Of a stretch of 64,000 nt of DNA, positions 33,422-41,845 are shown in pieces. The first letter of the stretch is position 1. The number at the start of each line of letters is the position of its first letter. The stretch spans positions 1-64,000 of the forward strand of contig NZ_BNBV01000001.1 of NCBI RefSeq assembly GCF_014656135.1, written 5' to 3'. The DNA is from Streptomyces thermodiastaticus (lineage in GTDB: Bacteria; Actinomycetota; Actinomycetes; Streptomycetales; Streptomycetaceae). The notes beneath the pieces were generated by a model, which worked only from the letters and a program-made list of their open reading frames with translations, had not been told where the DNA came from and searched no databases. Position numbers and translations under genes: made by a program.

Positions 33422-34060
33422 ATGACGGCACCGACGCTGCCCGCACCCCGCGCCGAGAACGCGGAGACTCCGCCCAGCCGGTTCGACGACCACCTGGCGG
33501 CGCAGCTGCTCGCCCAGCGGATCGTCTTCCTGGGCACGCAGGTCGACGAGGTGTCGGCCAACCGGGTGTGCGCCCAGTTGCTGCTGCTGTCGGCCGAGGA
33601 CCCGCGCACCGACATCGCCCTGTACATCAACAGTCCCGGCGGCTCCGTCACCGCGGGGCTCGCCATCTACGACACCATGCGGCTCATCCCGAACGACGTC
33701 TCGACGCTGGCGATGGGCTTCGCGGCGAGCATGGGGCAGTTCCTGCTCAGCGTGGGCGCCCCCGGCAAGCGGTTCGCGCTGCCGCATGCACGGATCATGA
33801 TGCACCAGCCGTCCGCGGGCATCGGCGGCACCACCGCGGACATCGAGATCCAGGCGGAGAACCTGAAGCACATCAAGCGGACCATCGAAGAGCTGACGGC
33901 CCGGCACACCGGGCAGAGCGTGGAGACCATCTCCCGCGACGGCGACCGGGACCGCTGGTTCACCGCCGAGCAGGCCGTGGAGTACGGGATCGTGGACCGG
34001 GTGGTGGAGTCGCTGGCCGACGTCCGCCCGGCCACGTCCTACCGTCGGATGGGGCTGTGA
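33422..34060 (+). CDS. clpP3: ClpP protease subunit (ClpP3 type)
   Basis: A 212-residue serine-peptidase subunit of the Clp protease. The triad is intact: Ser103 in GFAASMGQ, His128 in MMHQPSAG, and the Asp in [11 protein letters not shown]. The handle helix region ([20 protein letters not shown]) is normal, so it can enter heptamer rings and degrade proteins fed by ClpX/ClpC. ATG 33422 has GAGGAGAG about 4 bases upstream. It is followed after one base by a second ClpP gene and then by popR, the known layout of the clpP3-clpP4 operon, which in Streptomyces is switched on when ClpP1P2 fails. Confidence 0.93.
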   Translation: MTAPTLPAPRAENAETPPSRFDDHLAAQLLAQRIVFLGTQVDEVSANRVCAQLLLLSAEDPRTDIALYINSPGGSVTAGLAIYDTMRLIPNDVSTLAMGFAASMGQFLLSVGAPGKRFALPHARIMMHQPSAGIGGTTADIEIQAENLKHIKRTIEELTARHTGQSVETISRDGDRDRWFTAEQAVEYGIVDRVVESLADVRPATSYRRMGL

Positions 34061-34061
34061 C

Positions 34062-34664
34062 ATGGGGTCGTACACGGTTCCGTACGTCATCGAGCGGACC
34101 GCGCAGGGCGAGCGGTCCTACGACGTGTTCAGCCGGCTGCTGAACGAACGGATCATCTTCATCGGCACCGAGATCGACGACGGTGTCGCGAGCGTCGTCA
34201 TCGCGCAGCTGTTCCATCTGGAGGCCGCGTACCCGGACCGCGAGATCTCCGTCTACCTCAACTCGCCCGGCGGCTCGTACACCTCGCTCATGGCGATCTA
34301 CGACACCATGACGTTCGTGCAGTCGCCGATCTCCACCTTCTGCGTGGGCCAGGCGGCCTCCACGGCGGCGGTGCTGCTGGCGGGCGGGGACCCGGGGCGG
34401 CGCTTCGTGCTGGAGCACGCCCGGGTGCTGCTCGGGCAGCCGGCCAGCGCCGGACGACAGGGCACGGTCTCCGACCTGGCCATCCAGGCCGAGGAGATGG
34501 TGCGGATCCGCGCCCAGGTCGAGGAGGTGCTCTCCCGGCACACCGGGCACGATGTCGCGACCCTGCGCGCCGACATGGACCGCGAGAAGGTGTTCACCGC
34601 GCAGGAGGCGGTCGCCTACGGACTGGCCGACGAGGTGCTCAGCCGCCGGCAGGCGATGCTCTGA
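34062..34664 (+). CDS. clpP4: ClpP-like subunit (ClpP4 type) lacking the catalytic His
   Basis: A 200-residue ClpP homologue translated one base after clpP3. Ser100 (GQAASTAAV) and the Asp of DMDREKVF are kept, but where ClpP3 has HQPSAG this protein reads GQPASAG with Gly125 in the histidine position, so the charge relay is broken. The ring-contact helix ([20 protein letters not shown]) is present. It probably forms mixed rings with ClpP3 and is inactive or structural, like ClpR subunits elsewhere; that is inference. No separate ribosome site is needed because the genes almost overlap. A 17-bp hairpin ends the operon. Confidence 0.92.
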   Translation: MGSYTVPYVIERTAQGERSYDVFSRLLNERIIFIGTEIDDGVASVVIAQLFHLEAAYPDREISVYLNSPGGSYTSLMAIYDTMTFVQSPISTFCVGQAASTAAVLLAGGDPGRRFVLEHARVLLGQPASAGRQGTVSDLAIQAEEMVRIRAQVEEVLSRHTGHDVATLRADMDREKVFTAQEAVAYGLADEVLSRRQAML

Positions 34665-34672
34665 CCATGCAC

Positions 34673-34712
34673 CCGTCCCGGGGACGGCGCGCGGACGCCG
34701 TCCCCGGGACGG
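34673..34712. terminator. 17-bp perfect hairpin between clpP4 and popR
   Basis: Arms 34673-34689 and 34696-34712 are perfectly complementary over 17 bp (left arm starts CCGTCCCGGGG) with a 6-base loop, 9 bases after the clpP4 stop. popR ends at 34762 on the other strand, so it can serve both. Confidence 0.7.
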
Positions 34713-34761
34713 CGGCGCACACGGCGGCCGCGTGCTCCCGGCCGGTCGCGGCGACGCGCCG

Positions 34762-35190
34762 TCAGGCCGCCAGGCACATCCCGTCGCGGCGGGGGATGCC
34801 GGCGCCGCGCGGGCCGCCCGGAGCCGTCCGGCTGGTGAGCCGCACCAGCCGGTCATGGGCCCGTGCCAGCAGGTCGCCGAGCCCGAGTCCGAGGGCCTGG
34901 GCCGCGGCGGCCAGGACCTCGGAGGACGCCTCCTTGCGGCCGCGTTCGACCTCGGACAGGTACGGCACGGAGATCCGGGCGGCGTCGGCGACGTCCTTGA
35001 GCGTCCGTTCCTGCGTGAGCCGTTCGCGCCGCAGGACGTCGCCGACCAGGTCGCGCCAGAGCGGTTCACGGGGCGCGGCGGGAGCGACCGGGGTGACGGG
35101 GGCGATCCGTCCGGCGGCGCGATCGGCGGCGCCGTCGGGACGGTGCGGGAAGGGGAGGACGGTGACGTGCTTCCGCGCTGCATCGGTCAT
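34762..35190 (-). CDS. popR: PopR, activator of the clpP3-clpP4 operon
   Basis: A 142-residue DNA-binding protein. The XRE/Cro-type helix-turn-helix covers about residues 60-95 (TLKDVADAARISVPYLSEVE). It ends in CLAA, the short C-terminal tail by which PopR of S. lividans is recognised and degraded by ClpP1P2; loss of that proteolysis lets PopR accumulate and turn on clpP3-clpP4. Convergent position beside that operon supports the name. ATG 35190 lacks a ribosome site but TAACCT (a -10 match) ends 6 bases before it, so the mRNA may be leaderless. Confidence 0.85.
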   Translation of the reverse strand: MTDAARKHVTVLPFPHRPDGAADRAAGRIAPVTPVAPAAPREPLWRDLVGDVLRRERLTQERTLKDVADAARISVPYLSEVERGRKEASSEVLAAAAQALGLGLGDLLARAHDRLVRLTSRTAPGGPRGAGIPRRDGMCLAA

Positions 35191-35376
35191 TTCTTCAGGT
35201 TAGGAGCCGTACCCGCGCGCGGAAGGGTCCGGTGTTCCGCCCTCGGTGAAGCGACGGCACAAAAGGGGGCGGGACGGGATGAAACATCCATGGGTGCCTG
35301 ACGCTGTTCGCTGCTGCGAGGCACGGGGCACCTGGCGCGGTGTCACCACGGCGGCGGCGCGCGCGGAGCCGGGCGC

Positions 35377-35829
35377 TCAGTCGCGGGTGAGGCGGACGAC
35401 GGCCTTGACCCGCTTGCCCACGGGCACCCGCTCCGCGGTCACCTCGGCGGCCAGGGCGTACACGATCTCCAGGCCGTGCCGGCCCACGCGCTCGCGGTCC
35501 GGCGGGTACCGCAGGGGCAGGGCCACGTTGCTGTCGTATACCGACACGGTCACCGTGGTGTCGGTTCCCTCCAGCTCCAGGATGTACGGTCCGCCGCTGT
35601 GCCGGTCGGCGTTGGTGACCAGTTCGCTGACGACCAGCAGCAGGGCCTCCTCGGAGCGGGGGCCGACCTCGGCGCACCACTCGGTTCTGAGACGCTGCAG
35701 GAACTCCGTGGCGAGACGACGCGCGTCGGCGATGCATCCGGGCTCGCCCGCGAAGTGCACCGCCCGCCGCAGCGGTTCCACGGGTACGTCGAAACCCCTG
35801 GGTATCACGGTCCCGTCCTGCTCGATCAT
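35377..35829 (-). CDS. Anti-sigma regulatory ATP-binding protein (HATPase_c_2)
   Basis: A 150-residue GHKL-type protein, the third of its kind in the window. N-box ELVTNADRHSGGP and G-box GRHGLEIVYALA are clear. The segment DDNVALPLR-type strand (VYDSNVALPLRYP) lies between them as usual. ATG 35829 has GAGAGTGAC about 3-10 bases upstream; the longer open frame is not coding for this family. No sigma or STAS gene is adjacent, so it may act on a remote partner. Stand-alone copies like this are very common in Streptomyces. Confidence 0.83.
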   Translation of the reverse strand: MIEQDGTVIPRGFDVPVEPLRRAVHFAGEPGCIADARRLATEFLQRLRTEWCAEVGPRSEEALLLVVSELVTNADRHSGGPYILELEGTDTTVTVSVYDSNVALPLRYPPDRERVGRHGLEIVYALAAEVTAERVPVGKRVKAVVRLTRD

Positions 35830-36019
35830 GGGTGTCACTCTCGCAAATCCCGTCCGATCGGACGCTACTGCCCCTGTGCTGTTACCCAGCACGGCGCCCG
35901 GCAGTCCCCTTTCCCGGCGACGGTGGTCGGAGATCACAGTGCGGCGGGACGGTGCCGGGTCCCGCCGCCGGCCCGCTTTTGCGGCGAGCATGACAGGCAG
36001 GTGGCCGGTGACGGGCCGG

Positions 36020-36430
36020 TCAGGCGGTCGGGACGGCCAGGCCGGCGAGCGTGCGCTGGATGCGCAGGGCGTCGACGGACTCGGCGAGCAGCTCGTACTC
36101 TGTGGTGTCGTCACCCGTGGCGATCCGCACCATCCTGCCGTCGGCCAGTTCGTCGGCGGCGCGCAGCTGCTGTTCGGGGTCGGCGCACCAGGCGCGCAGG
36201 ACACCGGGCACATCTGTCACGCCGTCGGCCACCGGGACCAGCGCACCGGCCGGGACGTACGGGGTCGCGGAGCCGGGATCGAGCCGCTCGGCGATCCAGG
36301 ACGCCCGGTCGCGCAGCCACCACAGGGCCAGGGCCAGCGTCGGTGCCCGGTAGGTGCCGAGCGGGACGCCGATCCGGCGGCCTCCGCACACCCCGTAGGC
36401 CGTGACGTGGCACAGGAATTCGTCGTGCAC
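36020..36430 (-). CDS. Hypothetical protein
   Basis: A 136-residue soluble protein, unrecognised. It opens MHDEFLCHVTAYGVCGG, has the run RAPTLALALWWLRDRASWIA (probable amphipathic helix) and an acidic C-terminal half (GDDTTEYELLAESVDALRIQ). Codon use is normal for the genome. Start GTG 36430 has GGGGGGAGG 5 bases upstream. It is 190 bases downstream of the third anti-sigma ATPase only in map order; that gene lies further left on the same strand, so co-transcription of this gene into the ATPase gene is possible. Confidence 0.65.
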   Translation of the reverse strand: MHDEFLCHVTAYGVCGGRRIGVPLGTYRAPTLALALWWLRDRASWIAERLDPGSATPYVPAGALVPVADGVTDVPGVLRAWCADPEQQLRAADELADGRMVRIATGDDTTEYELLAESVDALRIQRTLAGLAVPTA

Positions 36431-36756
36431 CGGTCCTCCCCCCGTGGCGTCGTCGCCTGGCGGCACGTGCCTCGCTCTCGGCGCGGCTCCTGCGGCGCAT
36501 GAGTCGTGCTGCGTCTCCTTACCCGAGTATGTGCACTGACGACACAGTGTCACCATGCCTTTCCAGCCAGTCTCCTGGCATATTCGCCCGGCGCTCCTGG
36601 CCGAAAGGATGCGCCCGCTGTGTCGCCCGTGGCGGGGCACCGGGCGCGGCGATGACGGCCGGCGCGCGATGGCACGGCGGACGACGAGGCGGCCGCCCTC
36701 CCGCGTGAGGTGGGCGGCCGCCCGGGATGCGCGCGCGGGCCGGTGCCCGCCTGGTG
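36431..36756. other. Intergenic region upstream of the hypothetical gene
   Basis: No convincing gene. On the minus strand it contains GGGTAA near 36520 with GTGT 17 bases upstream, slightly outside the SigB-type spacing, and a small palindrome CACTG-N6-CAGTG near 36535. The aldo/keto reductase terminator is at its right end. Confidence 0.4.
36688..36722 (-). terminator. Inverted repeat after the second aldo/keto reductase
   Basis: GGCGGCCGCCC and GGGCGGCCGCC, perfect 11-bp arms, 13-base loop, 34 bases after the stop at 36757. Confidence 0.55.
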
Positions 36757-37749
36757 TCAGGACCGGACGATCGCGTCGATCCGGGCCAGCTCCTCCGCGT
36801 CGAAGTCCAGGTTGCGGACGGCGGCCACGCTGTCCTCCAGCTGCTGCGGGCTGCTCGCGCCGACCAGCGCCGAGGTCACCCGCCCGCCGCGCAGCACCCA
36901 GGCCAGCGCCAGCTGGGCCAGGGTCTGGCCGCGGGACTGCGCGACCTCGTTCAGGGCGCGCAGCTTGCCCACCAGCTCCTCGGTCACCGCGTCGGAGGTG
37001 AGGAAGGGGCTGTCGCTCGCGGCACGCGAGTCCTCGGGGATGCCGTCGAGGTAACGGCTGGTGAGCAGGCCCTGCTCCAGCGGGGAGTAGGCGATGGAGC
37101 CCACCTGCAGCTCGTCGAGCGTGTCGAGCAGCCCCTCCTCCTCGGGGCGGCGGTCCAGCATCGAGTAGCGGGGCTGGTGGATGAGCAGCGGGGTGCCCAG
37201 CTCGCCGAGGATGCGGGCGGCCTCGCGGGTCTGCTCGGCCGGGTAGTTGGACACACCGACGTAGAGGGCCTTGCCCTGCTGCACCGCCGAGTGCAGGGCG
37301 CCCATCGTCTCCTCCAGCGGAGTGTCCGGGTCGTAGCGGTGCGAGTAGAAGATGTCGACGTAGTCCAGGCCCATGCGCCGCAGGCTCTGGTCGAGCGAGG
37401 CCAGCAGGTACTTGCGGGAGCCGAATTCGCCGTACGGACCGGGCCACATCAGGTAGCCGGCCTTGGTGGAGATCACCAGCTCGTCGCGGTACCGCGCGAA
37501 GTCGGAGCGCAGCGCCTCGCCGAAGGCGGTCTCGGCGGCGCCGGGCGGCGGGCCGTAGTTGTTGGCCAGGTCGAAGTGGGTGACGCCGAGGTCGAAGGCG
37601 CGGCGCAGGATGGCCCGCTGGGTGGCGGCCGGCCGGTCCGGGCCGAAGTTGTGCCACAGACCGAGCGACAGCGCGGGCAGCTGCAGGCCGCTGCGGCCGG
37701 TGCGCCGGTAGGGCATGTCGGCGTAGCGGTCGGGATGGGCGGTGTACAA
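36757..37749 (-). CDS. Aldo/keto reductase, L-glyceraldehyde 3-phosphate reductase (YghZ) type
   Basis: A 330-residue NADPH reductase. DLANNYGPPPG, ISTKAGYLMW and IFYSHRYDPDTPLEETM are near-identical to the E. coli YghZ pattern and carry the catalytic Asp, Tyr, Lys and His. The enzyme reduces L-glyceraldehyde 3-phosphate and methylglyoxal. TTG 37749 is chosen: it gives MYTAHPDRYADM, matching the family start, and GGAG lies 5 bases upstream; GTG 37773 adds eight unlike residues and has no ribosome site. It is divergent from a LysR gene, which probably controls it. Confidence 0.88.
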   Translation of the reverse strand: MYTAHPDRYADMPYRRTGRSGLQLPALSLGLWHNFGPDRPAATQRAILRRAFDLGVTHFDLANNYGPPPGAAETAFGEALRSDFARYRDELVISTKAGYLMWPGPYGEFGSRKYLLASLDQSLRRMGLDYVDIFYSHRYDPDTPLEETMGALHSAVQQGKALYVGVSNYPAEQTREAARILGELGTPLLIHQPRYSMLDRRPEEEGLLDTLDELQVGSIAYSPLEQGLLTSRYLDGIPEDSRAASDSPFLTSDAVTEELVGKLRALNEVAQSRGQTLAQLALAWVLRGGRVTSALVGASSPQQLEDSVAAVRNLDFDAEELARIDAIVRS

Positions 37750-37869
37750 CGCGACTCCATGAAGGGTTGGCACACGGACGACCCGGTGCGCCGTCGGTGC
37801 GCGGCGAACCGGTCGGTGTCCACTCTGGCTCCCCGCAGGGGCAGTGGTCCAACAGGTGAATCCGATGGG

Positions 37870-37892
37870 ATTGAGCGACTAGGCTGCTCAAT
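37870..37892. promoter_or_regulatory. LysR-type palindrome overlapping a -10 element
   Basis: ATTGAGC, 9-base spacer, GCTCAAT, directly before the LysR start. TAGGCT (37880-37885), a -10 match, lies inside, 8 bases from the ATG. A second smaller repeat AATCC-GATG-GGATT sits at 37859-37872. Layout suits autorepression. Confidence 0.55.
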
Positions 37893-37893
37893 C

Positions 37894-38814
37894 ATGGAGC
37901 TGCGTCATCTGGAGCACTTCGTCGCGGTCGCCGAGGACCAGCACTTCACCCGGGCGGCGCAGCGGCTGATGGTCTCCCAGTCGGGTCTGTCCGCCTCGAT
38001 CCGGGCACTGGAGCGGGAGCTGCGGGCACCGCTGTTCGTGCGCACCACCCGCCGGGTGGCCCTCACCGAGGCCGGGCGCGCGCTGCTCGGGGAGGCGCGC
38101 CGCATCCTGGCGCAGGTGCGCGCGGCGCACGAGGCGGTGGCCGCGGTGCAGGGCGTGCTGCGCGGCACGCTGACGCTGGGCACCGAGCAGTGCATCGCCG
38201 GCGTGCACGTGGCGGGGCTGCTCGCCGCGTTCCGCCGGCGTCATCCGGACGTGGAGATCCGGCTGCGGCAGGCGGGATCGGGGGCCCTGGCGGAAGGGGT
38301 CGCGACGGGCCGGCTCGACCTGGCGTTCGCCTACCGCACCCGGCCGGACACCGACCAGCTGCGGTCGGTGCCGCTGACCGCCGAGCCGATGACCGTGCTG
38401 TGCCATCCCGGCCACCCGTTCGCGGCGACGGGCGCGGCGCTGACCCCCGAGGACGTGGCGGGCGAGGTGTTCGTCGACTTCCACCCGGACTTCGGGCCGC
38501 GCCGCGTCACCGACGCCGTGTTCACCGCCGCGGGGCTGGACCGCACGGTGGCGCTGGAGGTGAACGACGTGCACAGCCTGCTCGACCTGGTCGACGAGAA
38601 CCTCGGCATCGCAGTCGTCCCGCGGCACTTCCGGCACAAGAGGCCCTCGCTGACGGCCCTGGACCTCAAGAGCGCGGAAGAGGCACCGTACGCGACGGTC
38701 GCCCTGCTGCCGTCCGAGCAGGCCACCGGTCCGGCGGCACGCGCCCTGATCACGCTGCTGGCCGGTGAGGGCGGCATCGCGGACGCGTCAGGGGCAAGAA
38801 CTGCGGGCGCGTGA
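37894..38814 (+). CDS. LysR-family regulator
   Basis: A 306-residue LysR regulator with the N-terminal winged helix (MELRHLEHFVAVAEDQHFTR, then AAQRLMVSQSGLSASIR) and a periplasmic-binding-like effector domain from about residue 90. The linker and LRGTLTLGTEQCIAGV are typical. ATG 37894 has no ribosome site; TAGGCT ends 8 bases before it, so the message is probably leaderless. It is divergent from the YghZ-type reductase across 144 bases with two palindromes. It likely senses an aldehyde or related metabolite and controls that gene; this is inference. Confidence 0.9.
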   Translation: MELRHLEHFVAVAEDQHFTRAAQRLMVSQSGLSASIRALERELRAPLFVRTTRRVALTEAGRALLGEARRILAQVRAAHEAVAAVQGVLRGTLTLGTEQCIAGVHVAGLLAAFRRRHPDVEIRLRQAGSGALAEGVATGRLDLAFAYRTRPDTDQLRSVPLTAEPMTVLCHPGHPFAATGAALTPEDVAGEVFVDFHPDFGPRRVTDAVFTAAGLDRTVALEVNDVHSLLDLVDENLGIAVVPRHFRHKRPSLTALDLKSAEEAPYATVALLPSEQATGPAARALITLLAGEGGIADASGARTAGA

Positions 38815-38823
38815 GGAGCCGCG

Positions 38824-39357
38824 ATGCGCGAAGCTGACCGTATGCATGCCAAGGACATCCTCATCGACGGCTACGGCCGTATCAGGGAAGAAGTGCACGC
38901 CGTCCTGGACGGGCTCGGGCCGGACGAGCTGCACGCCCGTCCGGCGCCCGGCGCCAACTCCATCGCCTGGCTCGTCTGGCATCTGACCCGGGTGCAGGAC
39001 GACCACGTCGCCGACGCGTTCGGCCTCGACCAGGTGTGGCTGTCGCAGGGCTGGGAGAAGCTCTTCGGCCTCGGCCTGCCGCGTCACGACACCGGGTACG
39101 GACACGGCCCCGCCCAGGTCGCCAAGGTGCGCGTGGCATCCGCCGGCCGGCTGGCCGACTACTACGACGCGGTGCACGACCAGACCCTGACGGCCCTGCG
39201 CGGCCTGGCCGCCAGGGATCTCGAACGGATCGTGGACGAGCGCTGGGACCCGCCGGTCAGTCTGGGCGTGCGGCTGGTGAGCGTGCTCTCCGACGACCTG
39301 CAGCACGCCGGGCAGGCCGCCTACCTCAGGGGGCTGCTGTCGAGCACGGCCGCGTAG
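38824..39357 (+). CDS. DinB-fold protein, mycothiol-dependent transferase type
   Basis: A 177-residue four-helix-bundle protein of the DinB/DUF664 group. Metal ligands are expected from [13 protein letters not shown] and [14 protein letters not shown]. In actinobacteria many such proteins use mycothiol to conjugate or isomerise small molecules. ATG 38824 has GAGGAG 6 bases upstream, overlapping the LysR stop; ATG 38842 is a weaker choice. It is probably co-transcribed with the LysR gene 9 bases before it. Its 3' end overlaps the convergent adenosine deaminase gene by 37 bases, so the two messages are complementary there. Confidence 0.82.
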   Translation: MREADRMHAKDILIDGYGRIREEVHAVLDGLGPDELHARPAPGANSIAWLVWHLTRVQDDHVADAFGLDQVWLSQGWEKLFGLGLPRHDTGYGHGPAQVAKVRVASAGRLADYYDAVHDQTLTALRGLAARDLERIVDERWDPPVSLGVRLVSVLSDDLQHAGQAAYLRGLLSSTAA

Positions 39358-40409
39358 CCGGGCAGGACGACGTCCTCGATGAGGGCCTTCCGCTCGTCGA
39401 ACGGGATGAACGCGCTCTTGACGGCGTTCAGCGTGACGGTGCGCAGATCCTCCACCGTCCAGCCGGCCTGCTCGGCCAGCAGTCCCATCTCGCGGGTCAT
39501 CGTCGTGCCGGACACCAGGCGGTTGTCGGTGTTGACGGTGACCCGGAAGCCCAGGTTCTTCAGGGCCGTTATCGGGTGCTCGGCGATGGAGCGGGCCGCC
39601 CCGGTCTGCAGGTTGGAGGTGGGGCACATCTCCAGGGCGATGCGCCGGTCGCGCACCCAGCTCGCCAGCCGGCCCAGCTTGCCGTCCACGATGTCCTCGG
39701 TGATGCGCACTCCGTGCCCGATGCGCTGGGCACCGCACACCTGCAGGGCCTGGTGGATGCTGGGCAGCCCGTACGCCTCGCCGGCGTGGATGGTGAAGGG
39801 GACGCTCTCGCGGCGCAGGTACTCGAAGGCGGGCAGATGGTCGGCGGCCGGGAAGCCGTCCTCCGCGCCGGCGATGTCGAAGCCGACGACCCCGGCGTCC
39901 CGGTAGGCGACGGCCAGCTCGGCGGCCTCGCGCACCCGGTCGGACATCCGCATGCCGCACAGCAGCGTGCCGACACGGACCGGTGTGCCGGCGGCGGCCG
40001 CCTTCGCCATGCCGGCCGCCAGCCCCTCCTGGACGGTCTCGACCACCTCGGCAAGCGGCAGACCGCCCTCGACCAGCAGCTCGGGTGCGTAGCGGACCTC
40101 GCCGTAGACGACGCCGTCCGCGGCCAGGTCGAGCACGTACTCCTCGGCGGTGCGCAGCAGGCCCTCGCGGGTCTGCATCACGGCCAGGGTGTGTTCGAAG
40201 GTGGCTATGTAGCGGACCAGGTCACCGGAGTTGGCCGCCTCGTAGTACCAGACCGCCAGTTCCTCGGGGTCGGTGGTGGGCAGCGTGTGCCCGACCGCCT
40301 CGGCCAGCTCGACGACGGTGGCGGGACGCAGCCCGCCGTCCAGGTGGTCGTGGAGGACGGCCTTGGGCAGGCGGCGGATCACGTCGGTGTCTACGCGCGT
40401 AGTGGTCAT
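39321..40409 (-). CDS. add: Adenosine deaminase
   Basis: Converts adenosine and deoxyadenosine to inosine and deoxyinosine in purine salvage. The 362-residue TIM-barrel enzyme has the zinc ligands in LHDHLDG near residue 20 and HAGEAYG, catalytic Glu in the latter, SNLQTG and the final NTDN with the metal-binding Asp. Length fits the family. ATG 40409 has AAGGAAC about 11 bases upstream. It overlaps the convergent DinB-fold gene at its 3' end and follows the VOC gene by 73 bases on the same strand, which may put both under one promoter. Confidence 0.93.
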   Translation of the reverse strand: MTTTRVDTDVIRRLPKAVLHDHLDGGLRPATVVELAEAVGHTLPTTDPEELAVWYYEAANSGDLVRYIATFEHTLAVMQTREGLLRTAEEYVLDLAADGVVYGEVRYAPELLVEGGLPLAEVVETVQEGLAAGMAKAAAAGTPVRVGTLLCGMRMSDRVREAAELAVAYRDAGVVGFDIAGAEDGFPAADHLPAFEYLRRESVPFTIHAGEAYGLPSIHQALQVCGAQRIGHGVRITEDIVDGKLGRLASWVRDRRIALEMCPTSNLQTGAARSIAEHPITALKNLGFRVTVNTDNRLVSGTTMTREMGLLAEQAGWTVEDLRTVTLNAVKSAFIPFDERKALIEDVVLPGYAAVLDSSPLR

Positions 40410-40482
40410 GGTGGGGATGTTCCTTGCAGGCGAGCTGGTGGAAGAAGGGTACGAGTCCGTGACGAAGCGTGCGTGTCCGTGA

Positions 40483-40875
40483 TCAGGTGGCGGGCTGCAG
40501 CAGGTCCCAGCGGTTGCCGTACAGGTCTTGGAATACGGCGACGGTGCCGTAGGGCTCGTGCCGGGGCTCCTCCAGGAACGTCACGCCGGCGGCCGTCATA
40601 CGGGCGTGGTCACGGGCGAAGTCGTCGGTGTGCAGGAAGAAGCCGACACGCCCGCCGGTCTGGTCGCCCACGCGGGCGGCCTGTTCCTCGCGTGCGGCCC
40701 GGGCCAGCAGCAGGCCCGTGCCCGGCGCACCGGTGTCCGGCTCCACGACGACCCAGCGCGAGCCGTCGGGGCGGGGTGTGTCCTCGGTGAGCCGGAAGCC
40801 GAGGACCTCGGTGTAGAAGGCGATCGCCTCGTCGTAGTCGCGGACGACGAGGGTGACCAGGGCGACGCGTCTCAT
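40483..40875 (-). CDS. VOC-fold (glyoxalase/bleomycin-resistance) protein
   Basis: A 130-residue protein of two beta-alpha-beta-beta-beta modules. The first is [20 protein letters not shown], the second starts [13 protein letters not shown] and ends [14 protein letters not shown] with the late Glu replaced by Asp. Metal ligands are only partly recognisable, so glyoxalase activity is uncertain; it could bind a small molecule. ATG 40875 has GGAAGG 6 bases upstream. On the minus strand, ACGTTTTACGTATAACC about 40 bases before the start contains an ACGT-TTT-ACGT repeat that may be a promoter or operator. Confidence 0.83.
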   Translation of the reverse strand: MRRVALVTLVVRDYDEAIAFYTEVLGFRLTEDTPRPDGSRWVVVEPDTGAPGTGLLLARAAREEQAARVGDQTGGRVGFFLHTDDFARDHARMTAAGVTFLEEPRHEPYGTVAVFQDLYGNRWDLLQPAT

Positions 40876-41070
40876 CGAAACCTTCCGTGCGGGCGGTCAG
40901 CGGGAGGTTATACGTAAAACGTGCGGGACGCCAGTCCCCCTCCGTCGCGTGCGCCTGACCTCGGGCGGACCGGGATCCGCGGAAGACCGGACCGTGACGA
41001 GGCCTGCCGCGCCGGCGCCGCCGAAGCGGTGCACGGCCGCACGTTCCGACGGCGTCGCCCAACCGGTTCG

Positions 41071-41095
41071 GACTGGCTCCGGTTACAGCGGGCAT
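41071..41095 (+). promoter_or_regulatory. SigB-type promoter before the GlsB/YeaQ gene
   Basis: GACT (41071-41074), 15 bases, GGGCAT (41090-41095): same -10 as the sigma gene promoter. The predicted start near 41103 leaves about 29 bases of leader with a good ribosome site. Confidence 0.5.
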
Positions 41096-41131
41096 CCGAA
41101 CTGCGCGGGATCCCGACAGGAAGAGGCGGAC

Positions 41132-41398
41132 ATGGAAATCAGCGGCATCATCAGTGCCATCGTCATCGGCGTCATCATCGGCACCCTGGGGCGCCTGGTC
41201 GTTCCGGGCCGCCAGCGCATCGGCATTCTCTGGACGATCCTCATCGGCATCGTCGCCGCCCTCGTCGGTGCGGCGATCGCCTCCGCACTCGGTGTGGCCG
41301 ACACCAAGGGGGTCGACTGGATCGAGTGGCTGATCCAGATCGCGCTCGCGGCGGTGGGTGTCGCCGCGCTGGACCGGGCGAAGACGGCACGCCGCTGA
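41132..41398 (+). CDS. GlsB/YeaQ/YmgE-family stress membrane protein
   Basis: An 88-residue membrane protein. It starts MEISGIISAIVIGVIIGTLG, then GRLVVPGRQRIG, the marker loop of the transglycosylase-associated/GlsB family, then two more hydrophobic segments (LWTILIGIVAALVGAAIASA and a C-terminal helix). Members are induced by general stress; molecular function unknown. ATG 41132 has AGGAAGAGG about 5 bases upstream. The GACT-N15-GGGCAT sequence upstream suggests control by a SigB-type sigma factor such as the one at 13.4 kb. A hairpin directly after the stop makes it monocistronic. Confidence 0.87.
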   Translation: MEISGIISAIVIGVIIGTLGRLVVPGRQRIGILWTILIGIVAALVGAAIASALGVADTKGVDWIEWLIQIALAAVGVAALDRAKTARR

Positions 41399-41405
41399 CA
41401 CCGTT

Positions 41406-41433
41406 CCCGCCGCGCACCCGGGCACGCGGCGGG
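41406..41433 (+). terminator. Hairpin after the GlsB gene
   Basis: CCCGCCGCG and CGCGGCGGG, perfect 9-bp arms, 10-base loop, 7 bases after the stop. Confidence 0.55.
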
Positions 41434-41845
41434 CGAGACGGCGGCACGGTGTGTTCCTGATGGTGTCCGGGGGTCGTCCAGGATCCGGTCCCACCGGTCG
41501 TCGTTCCGGCGCGACCGGTGGGACCGAGTGCCGCCCGGCGCGGGTGCCACGGTGGCGCGGGAGCCACGGTGACGTGGCGCGGCGCGAGACGCCGGGACGG
41601 CGCGGGACACCGGGACGGCGCGGGACACCGGGGGAGGCGCGGGCGGATCGGCACCGCGGCGGTGCCTGTGACGCCCGCCCCCTCGATCCGCCCCGGCCCG
41701 GTGCCGTGCCATGCCGCTCGGTGGTCGAACGCTCCGCCCCGGGGCGTTCCGGTGCGGTCCGTGCTTCGACAGGCGAGCAGCTGGGGCGCCGCTTATCGTG
41801 AGCGAAGGCGTTTCCGGTCCGCTGCGAGCGCCCCTGGAGGCATCC
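41434..41845. other. Gene-free stretch with short repeats
   Basis: No gene seen. It contains an 18-bp direct repeat, CGGGACGGCGCGGGACAC at 41593 and 41611, and several variants of GGTGCCACGGTGGCGCGGG around 41540. TATCGT at 41794 may be a -10 for the next gene but no -35 fits. Confidence 0.5.

Noticed and set aside
35881..35906. Minus-strand GACT-N15-GGGTAA upstream of the third anti-sigma ATPase
   Set aside because: The -10 departs from GGGTAT/C at its last base and no other support exists; chance matches of this quality are expected in GC-rich DNA.
36111..36500. Alternative frame from ATG 36500 with AAGGAGA upstream
   Set aside because: The ribosome site is 13 bases away and the product is an Arg-rich shadow of the hypothetical gene at 36020-36430.
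41399..41845. Small gene in the 447-base gap before the secreted peptidase
   Set aside because: No frame combines a ribosome site, typical codon bias and sensible composition.
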